Assembly (NCBI GenBank): GCA_002404095.1
Contig: DHJA01000028.1
Span: 1-17,052 of the forward strand
DNA from: Planctomycetaceae bacterium UBA4732
GTDB lineage: Bacteria > Planctomycetota > Planctomycetia > Gemmatales > Gemmataceae
Direction: 5' to 3'
Length of the DNA stretch: 17,052 nt
The notes under the pieces were generated by a model. It did not search any database and was not told the origin of the DNA. It saw nothing but the letters and a program-made list of their open reading frames with translations. Below, piece by piece: positions 8,223-14,830 of this stretch; positions within the stretch are counted from its first letter, which is position 1, and the number at the start of each line of letters is the position of its first letter. Made by a program: the position numbers and the translations under genes.

Positions 8223-8945
8223 TCACGGCCCGATCCCTTGCAAGTGAAAGTCGCACACCACCGGCAGATGATCCGACGCCCGCCGCGCCAGCCGGCCGCG
8301 CACGACGCGCGTTTCCACTCCGACCAACGCCCCTCGGTAAAAAATCTTGTCGATCGACGCCAGCGGTAAGAAAGCGGGAAAGGTACGGTAGCGCCGCGTC
8401 GGGGCCGTCGCCTGGCGAAAGCCGTGTGGAATCAGGTAACGCTTGCTCAGCGTGTTGCGCCAGTCGTTGGAATCGCCGGCGATCAGCGTCGGCAACTGCG
8501 CCGCCGCCTGAAACTCCGGGCTTTCCAGCAACTGAGCAACTTGCCAGCGACGCTCGCGGCTCGACAGGCCGAAGTGAATGTGGACGAGGTGCAGCGGCCC
8601 CTCCGGCGCGTCCACCACCGCGAGCTGGGCGCCGCGCGGCATTCGGCGTTTGTAACTCAACGAGATTTGTCGCGTCTCGCGCAACGGCCAACGCGACAAC
8701 AGTAAATTGCCATAGCCGCCTTCGCCGCGCGGGACGTTGAGTTGGTAGAGACTGGCGACGGCCCCCAACTTTTCCGCGAGCAGGGCCGGCTGGTCGTCGC
8801 GGCGCGATCGACGGACGTTGCGGTCCACTTCCTGAAGACAGATTAGATCGGGCGCCTCCGCCTTAATTACCGCGATTACCCGTTCCAGGCGATAACGGCG
8901 ATCCGAACCGACGCCTTTATGGATGTTATAAGTCATCAATCTCAT
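8223..8945 (-). CDS. Endonuclease/exonuclease/phosphatase (EEP) family protein
   Basis: This 240-residue protein carries the EEP superfamily metal and catalytic motifs in order: T-Y-N-I-H-K-G with N7; L-Q-E-V-D with the metal ligand E39; G-N-L-L-L-S-R (79-85); a histidine-rich strand ending at H124; G-D-S-N-D-W (157-162); and S-D-H-L-P (224-228). The fold hydrolyses phosphodiester or phosphomonoester bonds. Substrates range from DNA (ExoIII/APE1) to phospholipids and inositol phosphates, and cannot be assigned here. There is no signal peptide, so it is probably cytoplasmic. Its ATG follows the stop of the M56 gene by 11 bp, and a GAGGA ribosome site overlaps that stop. It is therefore almost certainly the third gene of the BlaI-controlled operon and its likely effector. 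All key residues look intact. Confidence 0.88.
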   Translation of the reverse strand: MRLMTYNIHKGVGSDRRYRLERVIAVIKAEAPDLICLQEVDRNVRRSRRDDQPALLAEKLGAVASLYQLNVPRGEGGYGNLLLSRWPLRETRQISLSYKRRMPRGAQLAVVDAPEGPLHLVHIHFGLSSRERRWQVAQLLESPEFQAAAQLPTLIAGDSNDWRNTLSKRYLIPHGFRQATAPTRRYRTFPAFLPLASIDKIFYRGALVGVETRVVRGRLARRASDHLPVVCDFHLQGIGP

Positions 8946-8956
8946 CGCGCCTGTCC

Positions 8957-11900
8957 TCAGGGGCTGGTGAAGTTGACCTGCACGCCGGGTCGCCGTTTCC
9001 GTATTTCATCCCGGTGTTCTGGCGGTATCGCCGCGATGGGGAAGTAAATACTCTTCAATTCCGGCAAGGTCAGCAGACGGTCCACGCCCTTTTCCGTCAG
9101 ACCCGTATTCGATACGTTTAGATGCTGCAACTTCGTCATGCCGAGCAGGTATTCAACACTCTCGTCGGTGATTGCTGGGCCGTTCAGGTCAAGGCTGCGC
9201 ATCTCTTTCAAGTGCTTCAGAGCAGCCACTCCTTTGTCGCTCAGATTGACTCCTTGAAGGTAGAGTCTTTCTAGCGCGGTAAGACCCGACAGGTGTTCGA
9301 CCCCCGCGTCGGTGATCTTGAGGGCGTCCCAAATAAAGAGAGTTTCCAGATCGCTCAACTTGGTCAAACGGAGCATTCCGTCATCGGTGGCTTGGCCTCC
9401 TCGCAGGAACAGTCGCTTGAGGCGTGGGAAAGCGCTCACCGCCCGCAGCGCTTCATCCGTGTCCGTGCGGTCGTTGTCGTAACGCTGTCCACCCGGCGCC
9501 TTGTGGTAGACCATGTTCACTTCGACCACATGGTTGTCCGAGTTCACCTCGTACCAGCCGCCGAGTTGACGGACTAGCGCGGCCGCCTGGCGTTCGGCAG
9601 GGACCGGCATCATCAACCGGACGGGGGCGGGGTCGGGGTCCGGGATAGGCTCCGTTGGCAGGATGCGAAAGACGATGCTTACGATTTCGCCTGACTTCAC
9701 TTCGATGCCCTTCTGAAAATAGTCGCGGTGCTGAGTCCGTTCCCAGGCGTCGGAAGGCATGATGTACGGGAAATTAGTTCCCGGCGCGACGTGCAGGCGG
9801 AAACGCCCTTGCTCATCGACCTTGCTCCATTGGCGGCCCGCACCGCTCTTCGGCCGCGACGGGCCGTTAAGACCGACACCGAGAAGCACGCCCCTCACGG
9901 CGCCGCTTATAGGCTTATCTGTCGCCGCATCGACCAAGCGGCCTTCGATCCAACCGCCTTCGATTAAGGACAGGTCGGGCGCTGTTTGCGTCTTGCCAGA
10001 CTCAACGGCGAATGAATCGAGAGCGGTACAGGCCCGATCCGGCGCCTTGGCCCAGAGGTTGTACTTGCCGGCAAGGAGCGAAGAGAGGCGGTACTTTCCG
10101 TTCAAGTCGGTGCGCGTCTCTTGGTAGCCGCCGCCCTCCACCGAATCCGTCCCATGGGTGTAGACCAGCACGTCCGCCGCTGGTTTGCCGGTGATTTGAT
10201 CGACGACCTTCCCGTCGATGATCCCCTCTAGCGGCAGGACCACGTCCACGGTATCGGGCATGTGGTGGTACATCGGCCTGATATGGGCGTAATTCGGATG
10301 AACCACCTCGAAATAGCACCCCGATATCCAAATAGCCGTTTTGCCGTCGGCGCTCAGCTTCGGCTTGAACTCATCCGGCGCCATGTCCGTGATAGCGTAG
10401 CGCCCGTCCGCGTCAGTTCGTGTGCTACAAACGCCGTCTACGGGTTCGTTGTACGGACAACCAGCCCATACCCGGGCCCCGACGACGGGCTTACCGCTCG
10501 CGTCGGTCACGCGCCCCTGGAGTGTGGCAGCTGAAAGCAGTTTAAATACCAGCGGGTTCTTGAGAGATGCGGCCGTGGGGTATTGGATGATGGAGCCTTT
10601 TCCTGGTTTGGCGACCGCGAGGATATAGCTCCAGCCGGACCCGTCCACCTCCGTTGGTGGAGAAGCAAGGTCGGCGAATTGGATGCGGCCGTCATCGCCG
10701 GTCGCTTCCGACCGAAGCCGCTCCATTGTCAACTTCTGTGGGTCCCGGCGGTAGAGTACCACTTGGACGCCTGAAAGCGGTTTGCCCTCTTCGTCCTGAC
10801 AGACGGCGGCAATAGTCAAGGCTCTGCCTTCCGGCTCCTTCACGGAAGCGGGAGCCTGATTCGTGACAGTCTTGACGGGTGCCTGCGCGGCGGCGTCCGT
10901 CAAGCCGAGCGCGGCGAGCGCGAAGAGCAACAGCACGCCCAGCACCTTCCCAGCGGCGGTTGGCTTTCTGTACGTTGCGATCATGTGGATTCTCCTGACC
11001 AGGGAACGATCTTTACCTAAGACTCCCACCGCACCCGGCAGCGGGGTCGCAGCCGATAGTTGTTGGGCGACCTTTAGCAGCGTGTGGCCGTATCGAGCGG
11101 ATTCACGTCCACCGAGATGGCGAAGGACTGCCCCATCACAGGCCAGTTCCCGTTCGCGGCGCATACAGACGAGGGCCAGCCAAGCGACCGGATTGAACCA
11201 GTGCAAGACGACCAGCAAGGCGGCGACGCGATCAACCAAGACGTCCCAGCGCCGCACATGGGTCAATTCGTGCAACAGCACCAGCCGCAGTTCGTCGGGC
11301 GGCAGCGAAGCGAGCAGCCCCTCGGGAACAATGATGCCGGCGCGGAAGACGCCCGTTGTGGCGGGGCCGTACCTTGCCGTGGTCATCCACAGTCGCACCG
11401 AGCGGACCATGCCCAACTCCTCGCGGCAGCTGCGGAACACAGCGAGCGCAGCGGGATCGGAGACTTCACGCCACGTTCGCCGCTGCCAGCCGAGTTGCAC
11501 GTGCAACCATCCGTGCCGCGTCAGAAGGGCGAGTACGCCCGCTAACCACGCCATCGCCAGCCATTGGCGGGTTGGCGGGACAAGCGCCTGGGATTCTTCG
11601 CGGCTTCCCTCGGCGGCGGTCGCCAGACTCGGCGCGTCTTCGGTCGTCGCCACCCTAATGGGCACCGAACTGTCTCCAACGTCAGGATGGCTCGTCGGGA
11701 GGGGCGCTGCGACCGGATATTCCATCGGCCTATTCGTCGCCCGCTGTGCGAACGACCAAGGCGCCAGCCGGAAAAGACTCCACGGCGCGGGCGGGGCGAC
11801 CGGCAAGGCCAACCGCGCCAGTACCACCAGCCATAGGCAATAGCGCCAACGCGCTTCCAGGCGGCCTCGCAGAGCCCGCGACACAAGGAACACGAGCAGC

Positions 11901-11980
11901 CCCAGTACGGCCGCTTGCCAACTGGCATGGGCCAGCCACACCGGCACGGTTTCAAGAAAGGACAGCGGCGCGGCGTTCAT
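8957..11980 (-). CDS. BlaR1-like M56 metallopeptidase fused to regulatory-like domains and leucine-rich repeats
   Basis: The 1,007-residue protein has hydrophobic helices near residues 15-34, 47-62, 140-156, 249-272 and 344-363. Between the third and fourth lies the zincin motif HELTH (237-241), with the downstream R-E-R-E-L-A-C-D block (275-282) supplying the third Glu ligand. This is the BlaR1/MecR1 M56 arrangement, with the active site facing the cytoplasm. Where BlaR1 has a penicillin-binding sensor, this protein has four carboxypeptidase-regulatory-like beta-sandwiches (about 385-455, 478-545, 583-650, 673-735). From about residue 805 five full leucine-rich repeats and a partial one follow (L-xx-L-x-L with I-T-D-A-G-V-type turns). 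ATG 11980 is chosen over an upstream in-frame TTG at 12001 because GGAGG (11989-11993) stands 8 bp before it. It follows the repressor gene by 28 bp. Signal-triggered cleavage of the repressor is inferred by homology; the ligand is unknown. Confidence 0.9.
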   Translation of the reverse strand: MNAAPLSFLETVPVWLAHASWQAAVLGLLVFLVSRALRGRLEARWRYCLWLVVLARLALPVAPPAPWSLFRLAPWSFAQRATNRPMEYPVAAPLPTSHPDVGDSSVPIRVATTEDAPSLATAAEGSREESQALVPPTRQWLAMAWLAGVLALLTRHGWLHVQLGWQRRTWREVSDPAALAVFRSCREELGMVRSVRLWMTTARYGPATTGVFRAGIIVPEGLLASLPPDELRLVLLHELTHVRRWDVLVDRVAALLVVLHWFNPVAWLALVCMRRERELACDGAVLRHLGGRESARYGHTLLKVAQQLSAATPLPGAVGVLGKDRSLVRRIHMIATYRKPTAAGKVLGVLLLFALAALGLTDAAAQAPVKTVTNQAPASVKEPEGRALTIAAVCQDEEGKPLSGVQVVLYRRDPQKLTMERLRSEATGDDGRIQFADLASPPTEVDGSGWSYILAVAKPGKGSIIQYPTAASLKNPLVFKLLSAATLQGRVTDASGKPVVGARVWAGCPYNEPVDGVCSTRTDADGRYAITDMAPDEFKPKLSADGKTAIWISGCYFEVVHPNYAHIRPMYHHMPDTVDVVLPLEGIIDGKVVDQITGKPAADVLVYTHGTDSVEGGGYQETRTDLNGKYRLSSLLAGKYNLWAKAPDRACTALDSFAVESGKTQTAPDLSLIEGGWIEGRLVDAATDKPISGAVRGVLLGVGLNGPSRPKSGAGRQWSKVDEQGRFRLHVAPGTNFPYIMPSDAWERTQHRDYFQKGIEVKSGEIVSIVFRILPTEPIPDPDPAPVRLMMPVPAERQAAALVRQLGGWYEVNSDNHVVEVNMVYHKAPGGQRYDNDRTDTDEALRAVSAFPRLKRLFLRGGQATDDGMLRLTKLSDLETLFIWDALKITDAGVEHLSGLTALERLYLQGVNLSDKGVAALKHLKEMRSLDLNGPAITDESVEYLLGMTKLQHLNVSNTGLTEKGVDRLLTLPELKSIYFPIAAIPPEHRDEIRKRRPGVQVNFTSP

Positions 11981-12008
11981 CAGGGCTTCCTCCGCGAACA
12001 AGGGGAAC

Positions 12009-12386
12009 CTAACGGCAGGGCCGTTTCTCGTCCAGCAACCGCTTCAATTCCTCGATCTGCTCCGGCGCGATGTCCGCGCCGCGTACGAAATGCACCAGCA
12101 AGTCGCCCGCATCGCCGCCGAACACCCTTTGTAAAAACGACTGGCTTTCCTCGCGGACGCACTTGTCGCGGCTGACCAGCGGACGGTAGAGGTAGCGGTT
12201 GCCATCCGCCTGTGCGGCCAACACCCCCTTCTCCACCAGACGGGCCAACAAGGTGCGAATGGTGCGGTGTCGCCAATCGCTTGTGGCAGCCAGGTCGGCG
12301 ATCACTCCAGCTGCGGTCGTCGCCTTCCGCTTCCAGACGACCTGCATCACTTGCCACTCCGCATCGGAAATGTGGACCTCGGCCAT
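12009..12386 (-). CDS. blaI: BlaI/MecI/CopY-family transcriptional repressor
   Basis: The 125-residue protein matches BlaI/MecI repressors end to end. It has an N-terminal winged helix with I-S-D-A-E-W-Q-V-M-Q-V-V-W (6-18), a recognition helix region with R-T-I-R-T-L-L-A-R-L-V-E-K-G, and a wing with Y-L-Y-R-P-L-V-S-R-D. A C-terminal dimerisation helix region follows, containing L-L-V-H-F-V. In staphylococcal BlaI the scissile bond is Asn-Phe in a comparable stretch; here His-Phe occupies it, so cleavage at this spot is possible but uncertain. The start at 12386 has AGGAGG (12395-12400) 8 bp upstream. The operator at 12425-12436 lies in its own promoter, so it probably represses itself and the two genes downstream. 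The symbol denotes the family; no beta-lactamase is present in the window. Confidence 0.92.
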   Translation of the reverse strand: MAEVHISDAEWQVMQVVWKRKATTAAGVIADLAATSDWRHRTIRTLLARLVEKGVLAAQADGNRYLYRPLVSRDKCVREESQSFLQRVFGGDAGDLLVHFVRGADIAPEQIEELKRLLDEKRPCR

Positions 12387-12418
12387 GTGCCCTGCCTCCT
12401 GTGACTATTGATGTATTC

Positions 12419-12447
12419 ATAATGCTACAATTGTAGTCATCTGTCAA
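12419..12447 (-). promoter_or_regulatory. BlaI-operon promoter with the operator inside its spacer
   Basis: Reading the minus strand, TTGACA (12447-12442) is a perfect -35. It is followed by a 17-bp spacer and CATTAT (12424-12419, 4/6 to consensus). The spacer contains the 12-bp perfect palindrome CTACAATTGTAG (12425-12436), whose TACA-N2-TGTA core matches the operator half-sites of BlaI/MecI repressors. A repressor bound there would block RNA polymerase directly. The ATG of the repressor gene is 32 bp downstream of the -10 box. Only one clear operator was found; staphylococcal systems have two. Confidence 0.8.
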
Positions 12448-12478
12448 GAGTAGGGGCGCCAGGATCGCCGGACGTCTC

Positions 12479-12507
12479 TTCCCCCGCACGCCGCACCCCG
12501 GTAGAAT
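12479..12507 (+). promoter_or_regulatory. Possible promoter for the phosphatase gene
   Basis: TAGAAT (12502-12507) is a good -10-like hexamer preceded at 17 bp by TTCCCC (12479-12484), a weak -35. It lies 63 bp before the ATG at 12571 and is divergent from the BlaI promoter, whose -35 is only about 31 bp away. The proximity raises the possibility of shared control. Confidence 0.4.
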
Positions 12508-12517
12508 CCGCCTCTCG

Positions 12518-12535
12518 GCCGTCCGCGCGGACGGC
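12518..12535. promoter_or_regulatory. 18-bp perfect palindrome in the phosphatase leader
   Basis: GCCGTCCGCGCGGACGGC is a perfect palindrome located 10 bp after the putative -10 box and 35 bp before the ATG. It could be an operator near the transcription start or a 5' UTR hairpin. A TCGTTTT tract (12536-12542) follows, so a weak attenuator or terminator is an alternative. Confidence 0.55.
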
Positions 12536-12570
12536 TCGTTTTCCCGCACCGGCCACGGAGGGTCTTTGCC

Positions 12571-13182
12571 ATGCGGCGTATCCTGCCCACTCTTCTCTGT
12601 GTCGCCGTCGTGATGCTTTGCATTGGGGCGCCTGTCGCCTGGGCGCTGCACATGCAGGCCCAGACCCGCAATTTCCACATCGTTAAGGAAGGCGTCCTTT
12701 ATCGCAGCGGCCAGACCACGCTGTTCGGTCTGAAAAACCTCCTCCACGATTACCGCATTCGCACCGTCGTCACGCTCCGCGATGCACTCGTCCCCGGCGA
12801 ACCGGCGCCCGACCGCGCCGAGGAAGCCTACTGCACCGCCGAGGAAATCAACTATGTCCGCATCCCGCCGCGCCACTGGGAGGCGGCCGAAGGTCCGCCG
12901 CCGGTGGATCCGGGCGTTCGGAAATTCCGCGAAGTGATGAGCGACCCAGGCAACTATCCGGTCCTGGTCCACTGTCTCGCCGGCATCCACCGAACTGGCG
13001 CGTATTGCGCCATTTATCGCATGGAGTTTGCGCATTGGACCAATGAACGGGCCATCGATGAGGTGAAAGCTTTTGGGTACACAAACCTGGAAAACGAGGG
13101 AGACATCCTCGGCTATCTGGAGAGGTATGAACCGGCCTGGCGAAACAAGGAAGGCGGCGACGCTTCGCCCGGGCGGCGCTAA
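12571..13182 (+). CDS. Membrane-anchored tyrosine/dual-specificity phosphatase-like protein
   Basis: The 203-residue product has an N-terminal hydrophobic segment (about 4-26) that may be an uncleaved anchor or signal peptide. A cysteine-phosphatase domain follows. It shows L-Y-R-S-G-Q (43-48), common near the start of bacterial and fungal DSP-like phosphatases, and the P-loop H134-C135-L-A-G-I-H-R141-T142. This is the HCX5R(T/S) signature, in which Cys is the nucleophile and Arg binds phosphate. The general acid is not obvious; D113 or the R-H-W stretch around 101-103 are candidates. The substrate (phosphotyrosine, phosphoinositide or other) is not predictable, but the leader suggests action at or outside the membrane. 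GGAGGG (12557-12562) sits 8 bp before the ATG. Its stop overlaps the convergent glycerol kinase gene by 4 bp. Confidence 0.87.
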   Translation: MRRILPTLLCVAVVMLCIGAPVAWALHMQAQTRNFHIVKEGVLYRSGQTTLFGLKNLLHDYRIRTVVTLRDALVPGEPAPDRAEEAYCTAEEINYVRIPPRHWEAAEGPPPVDPGVRKFREVMSDPGNYPVLVHCLAGIHRTGAYCAIYRMEFAHWTNERAIDEVKAFGYTNLENEGDILGYLERYEPAWRNKEGGDASPGRR

Positions 13183-14684
13183 ATGGTCATATCGGGAGTG
13201 TAAAAGGCGATCACCGCCCGAACCGCTCGGTGCCAAAGAGCCAATTTACGCTCTCTTTCATCCGTATCCAAGGCGGGCGTGAAGGCGCTGGTTTCTCCGC
13301 TCAGGCGGCGCAGCGCTTCCAAGTCGGGCCACACGCCGGCGCGCCAGCCCGCCAGGAACGCGGCGCCGCGCGCCGTCGCCTCGCTGTGCGGCGTTTGCAC
13401 CACCGGTACGCCAAGCACGTCCGCTTGACACTGCAAAAACCAGGCGTTTTTCGTCATGCCGCCGTCCACGCGCAGGCTGATCAAAGGTGCGCCCATGTCT
13501 TCGGCCGCCGCCGCCGTTAGGTCGGCCACCTGATACGCCACCCCCTCCAGCACCGCCCGGCCCAGGTCGGCCGCCGTCGTGCCGCGCGTGAGGCCGAATA
13601 ACACGCCGCGAGCTTCGGGAATCCAATGCGGCGCCCCCAAGCCCACCAACCCCGGCACGAATAGCACCGGCTGCTCTGGGTCGGAACGCCGCGCCAATTC
13701 CTCCACGGCCGGCGCGGCGTCGATCAACTTCAAACCGTCGCGCAGCCACTGCACGGCCGCCCCCGCCACGAACACGCTTCCCTCCAGCGCGTATTGCAGC
13801 CGCCCCACGCCGCTTGCCGCCAACGTCGTTAGTAGGCGATGGCGCGACGGCTTCAACCGAGGGCCGGTGTGTTGCAGGAAGAACGCCCCGGTTCCGTAGG
13901 TACACTTCGCCTCGCCTTCCGTGAAGCACCCTTGCCCGAACAGGGCCGCCTGCTGATCGCCCGCTACGCCAAGGATAGGGACGCCGTCCGGCAGAAAGTC
14001 CAAGCCGCGCGTGGCGCCGAAGTCGGCCGCGCTGGGCCGCACCTCCGGCAGCAGAGCCGTCGGCACATCGAAATACCGGCACAACTCGTCGTCCCAGGAG
14101 CCGGTGTGCAGATTCAGCAACAGGGTCCGCGAGGCATTCGTCGCATCCGTGGCGTGAACCTGGCCGCCTGTCAGCCGGGCGATCAGGAAACTGTCGATGG
14201 TGCCACATGCCAAGTCGCCCGCAGCTGCGCGGGCGCGCAGCTGCGCGTCTTGATCCAACAGCCAGCGTATCTTGGTCGCAGAGAAATAGGGGTCGAGGAC
14301 CAAGCCGGTGCGCTCGCTGATCCACGGTTCATCGGCGTGGCGCTGACGGCAGAAGTCGGCGGTGCGCCGGTCTTGCCACACGACGGCCGGCGCCACGGAT
14401 CGGCCGCCTGCGCGCTCCCATAAGACCACCGTTTCGCGTTGGTTGGTAATGCCAATGGCGGTGAGCTGGCGGCCCTCAACGCCAGCGAGAGCCAGGCTTT
14501 GCGGCACCACTTCGCGCACCGACGCCCAGATTTCTTCCGGATCGTGTTCGACCCAGCCGGGTCGAGGATAGTGCTGATTCAGTTCGCGCGAGGCGGTGCC
14601 GAGAGAGCGGCCGGTTTCGTCGTAGACCACGGCGCGAGTGCTGGTCGTGCCCTGATCGACGGCCAGCACGTAGGCGGTCGCCAT
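13179..14684 (-). CDS. glpK: Glycerol kinase (FGGY family)
   Basis: This protein uses ATP to phosphorylate glycerol to sn-glycerol 3-phosphate in the cytoplasm. The 501 residues equal the usual length and the family motifs are in order. They are D-Q-G-T-T-S-T-R-A near residue 10 (phosphate loop); G-W-V-E-H-D-P-E-E-I-W (48-58); the I-T-N-Q-R-E-T segment followed by V-V-W-Q-D-R-R-T; D-A-T-N-A-S-R-T; G-V-A-G-D-Q-Q-A-A-L-F-G-Q; T-Y-G-T-G-A-F; and D-G-G-M-T-K-N toward the C-terminus. The residues expected to contact glycerol and ATP appear intact. The start at 14684 has GGAGG (14694-14698) 9 bp upstream. No glycerol facilitator (glpF) or glycerol-3-phosphate dehydrogenase lies beside it, so it seems to stand alone. 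Its end overlaps the phosphatase gene tail-to-tail. Confidence 0.97.
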   Translation of the reverse strand: MATAYVLAVDQGTTSTRAVVYDETGRSLGTASRELNQHYPRPGWVEHDPEEIWASVREVVPQSLALAGVEGRQLTAIGITNQRETVVLWERAGGRSVAPAVVWQDRRTADFCRQRHADEPWISERTGLVLDPYFSATKIRWLLDQDAQLRARAAAGDLACGTIDSFLIARLTGGQVHATDATNASRTLLLNLHTGSWDDELCRYFDVPTALLPEVRPSAADFGATRGLDFLPDGVPILGVAGDQQAALFGQGCFTEGEAKCTYGTGAFFLQHTGPRLKPSRHRLLTTLAASGVGRLQYALEGSVFVAGAAVQWLRDGLKLIDAAPAVEELARRSDPEQPVLFVPGLVGLGAPHWIPEARGVLFGLTRGTTAADLGRAVLEGVAYQVADLTAAAAEDMGAPLISLRVDGGMTKNAWFLQCQADVLGVPVVQTPHSEATARGAAFLAGWRAGVWPDLEALRRLSGETSAFTPALDTDERERKLALWHRAVRAVIAFYTPDMTI

Positions 14685-14830
14685 GTTTCAATTCCTCCGC
14701 GGCCGCTTCGGCGTTGGCCTTGCGGCACGGCGCGAAAAGATGACCTATAGTTTTGCGGAGGGATCGGCGTGCGCCTCATTGTTGCGCCGACCGCCGAACA
14801 TTCCCCACCCCGTTGGTAGGTGAAACAGCC

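Noticed and set aside
8054..8740. Open frames through the hairpin cluster (plus and minus strands)
   Set aside because: The repeated palindromes create peptide-like runs and keep frames open. These would cover the EEP gene in antisense and show no domain.
10863..11843. 326-codon open frame antisense to the M56 protease domain
   Set aside because: Ser/Arg/Ala/Thr-rich translation is typical of a shadow; the opposite strand encodes HELTH and other M56 motifs.
8957..12386. Reading the BlaI/M56 pair as a beta-lactam resistance locus
   Set aside because: No beta-lactamase or PBP gene is present and the M56 protein lacks a visible penicillin-binding sensor domain.
11980..13236. 418-codon open frame on the minus strand across the repressor gene, operator and phosphatase gene
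   Set aside because: It covers the BlaI promoter/operator and is out of frame with the strong BlaI and antisense to the phosphatase match; its protein has no recognisable domain. High-GC DNA gives many such shadows.
14221..14244. Perfect inverted repeat GCAGCTGCGC / GCGCAGCTGC inside glpK
   Set aside because: It encodes an Ala/Arg-rich stretch of glycerol kinase and can arise from GC-rich codon choice; there is no T-run or other regulatory context.
14746..14751. TATAGT as a -10 box between glpK and the zinc-ribbon gene
   Set aside because: No -35 at 16-18 bp on either strand; the nearest TTGCGG is 20 bp away, so the promoter cannot be supported.
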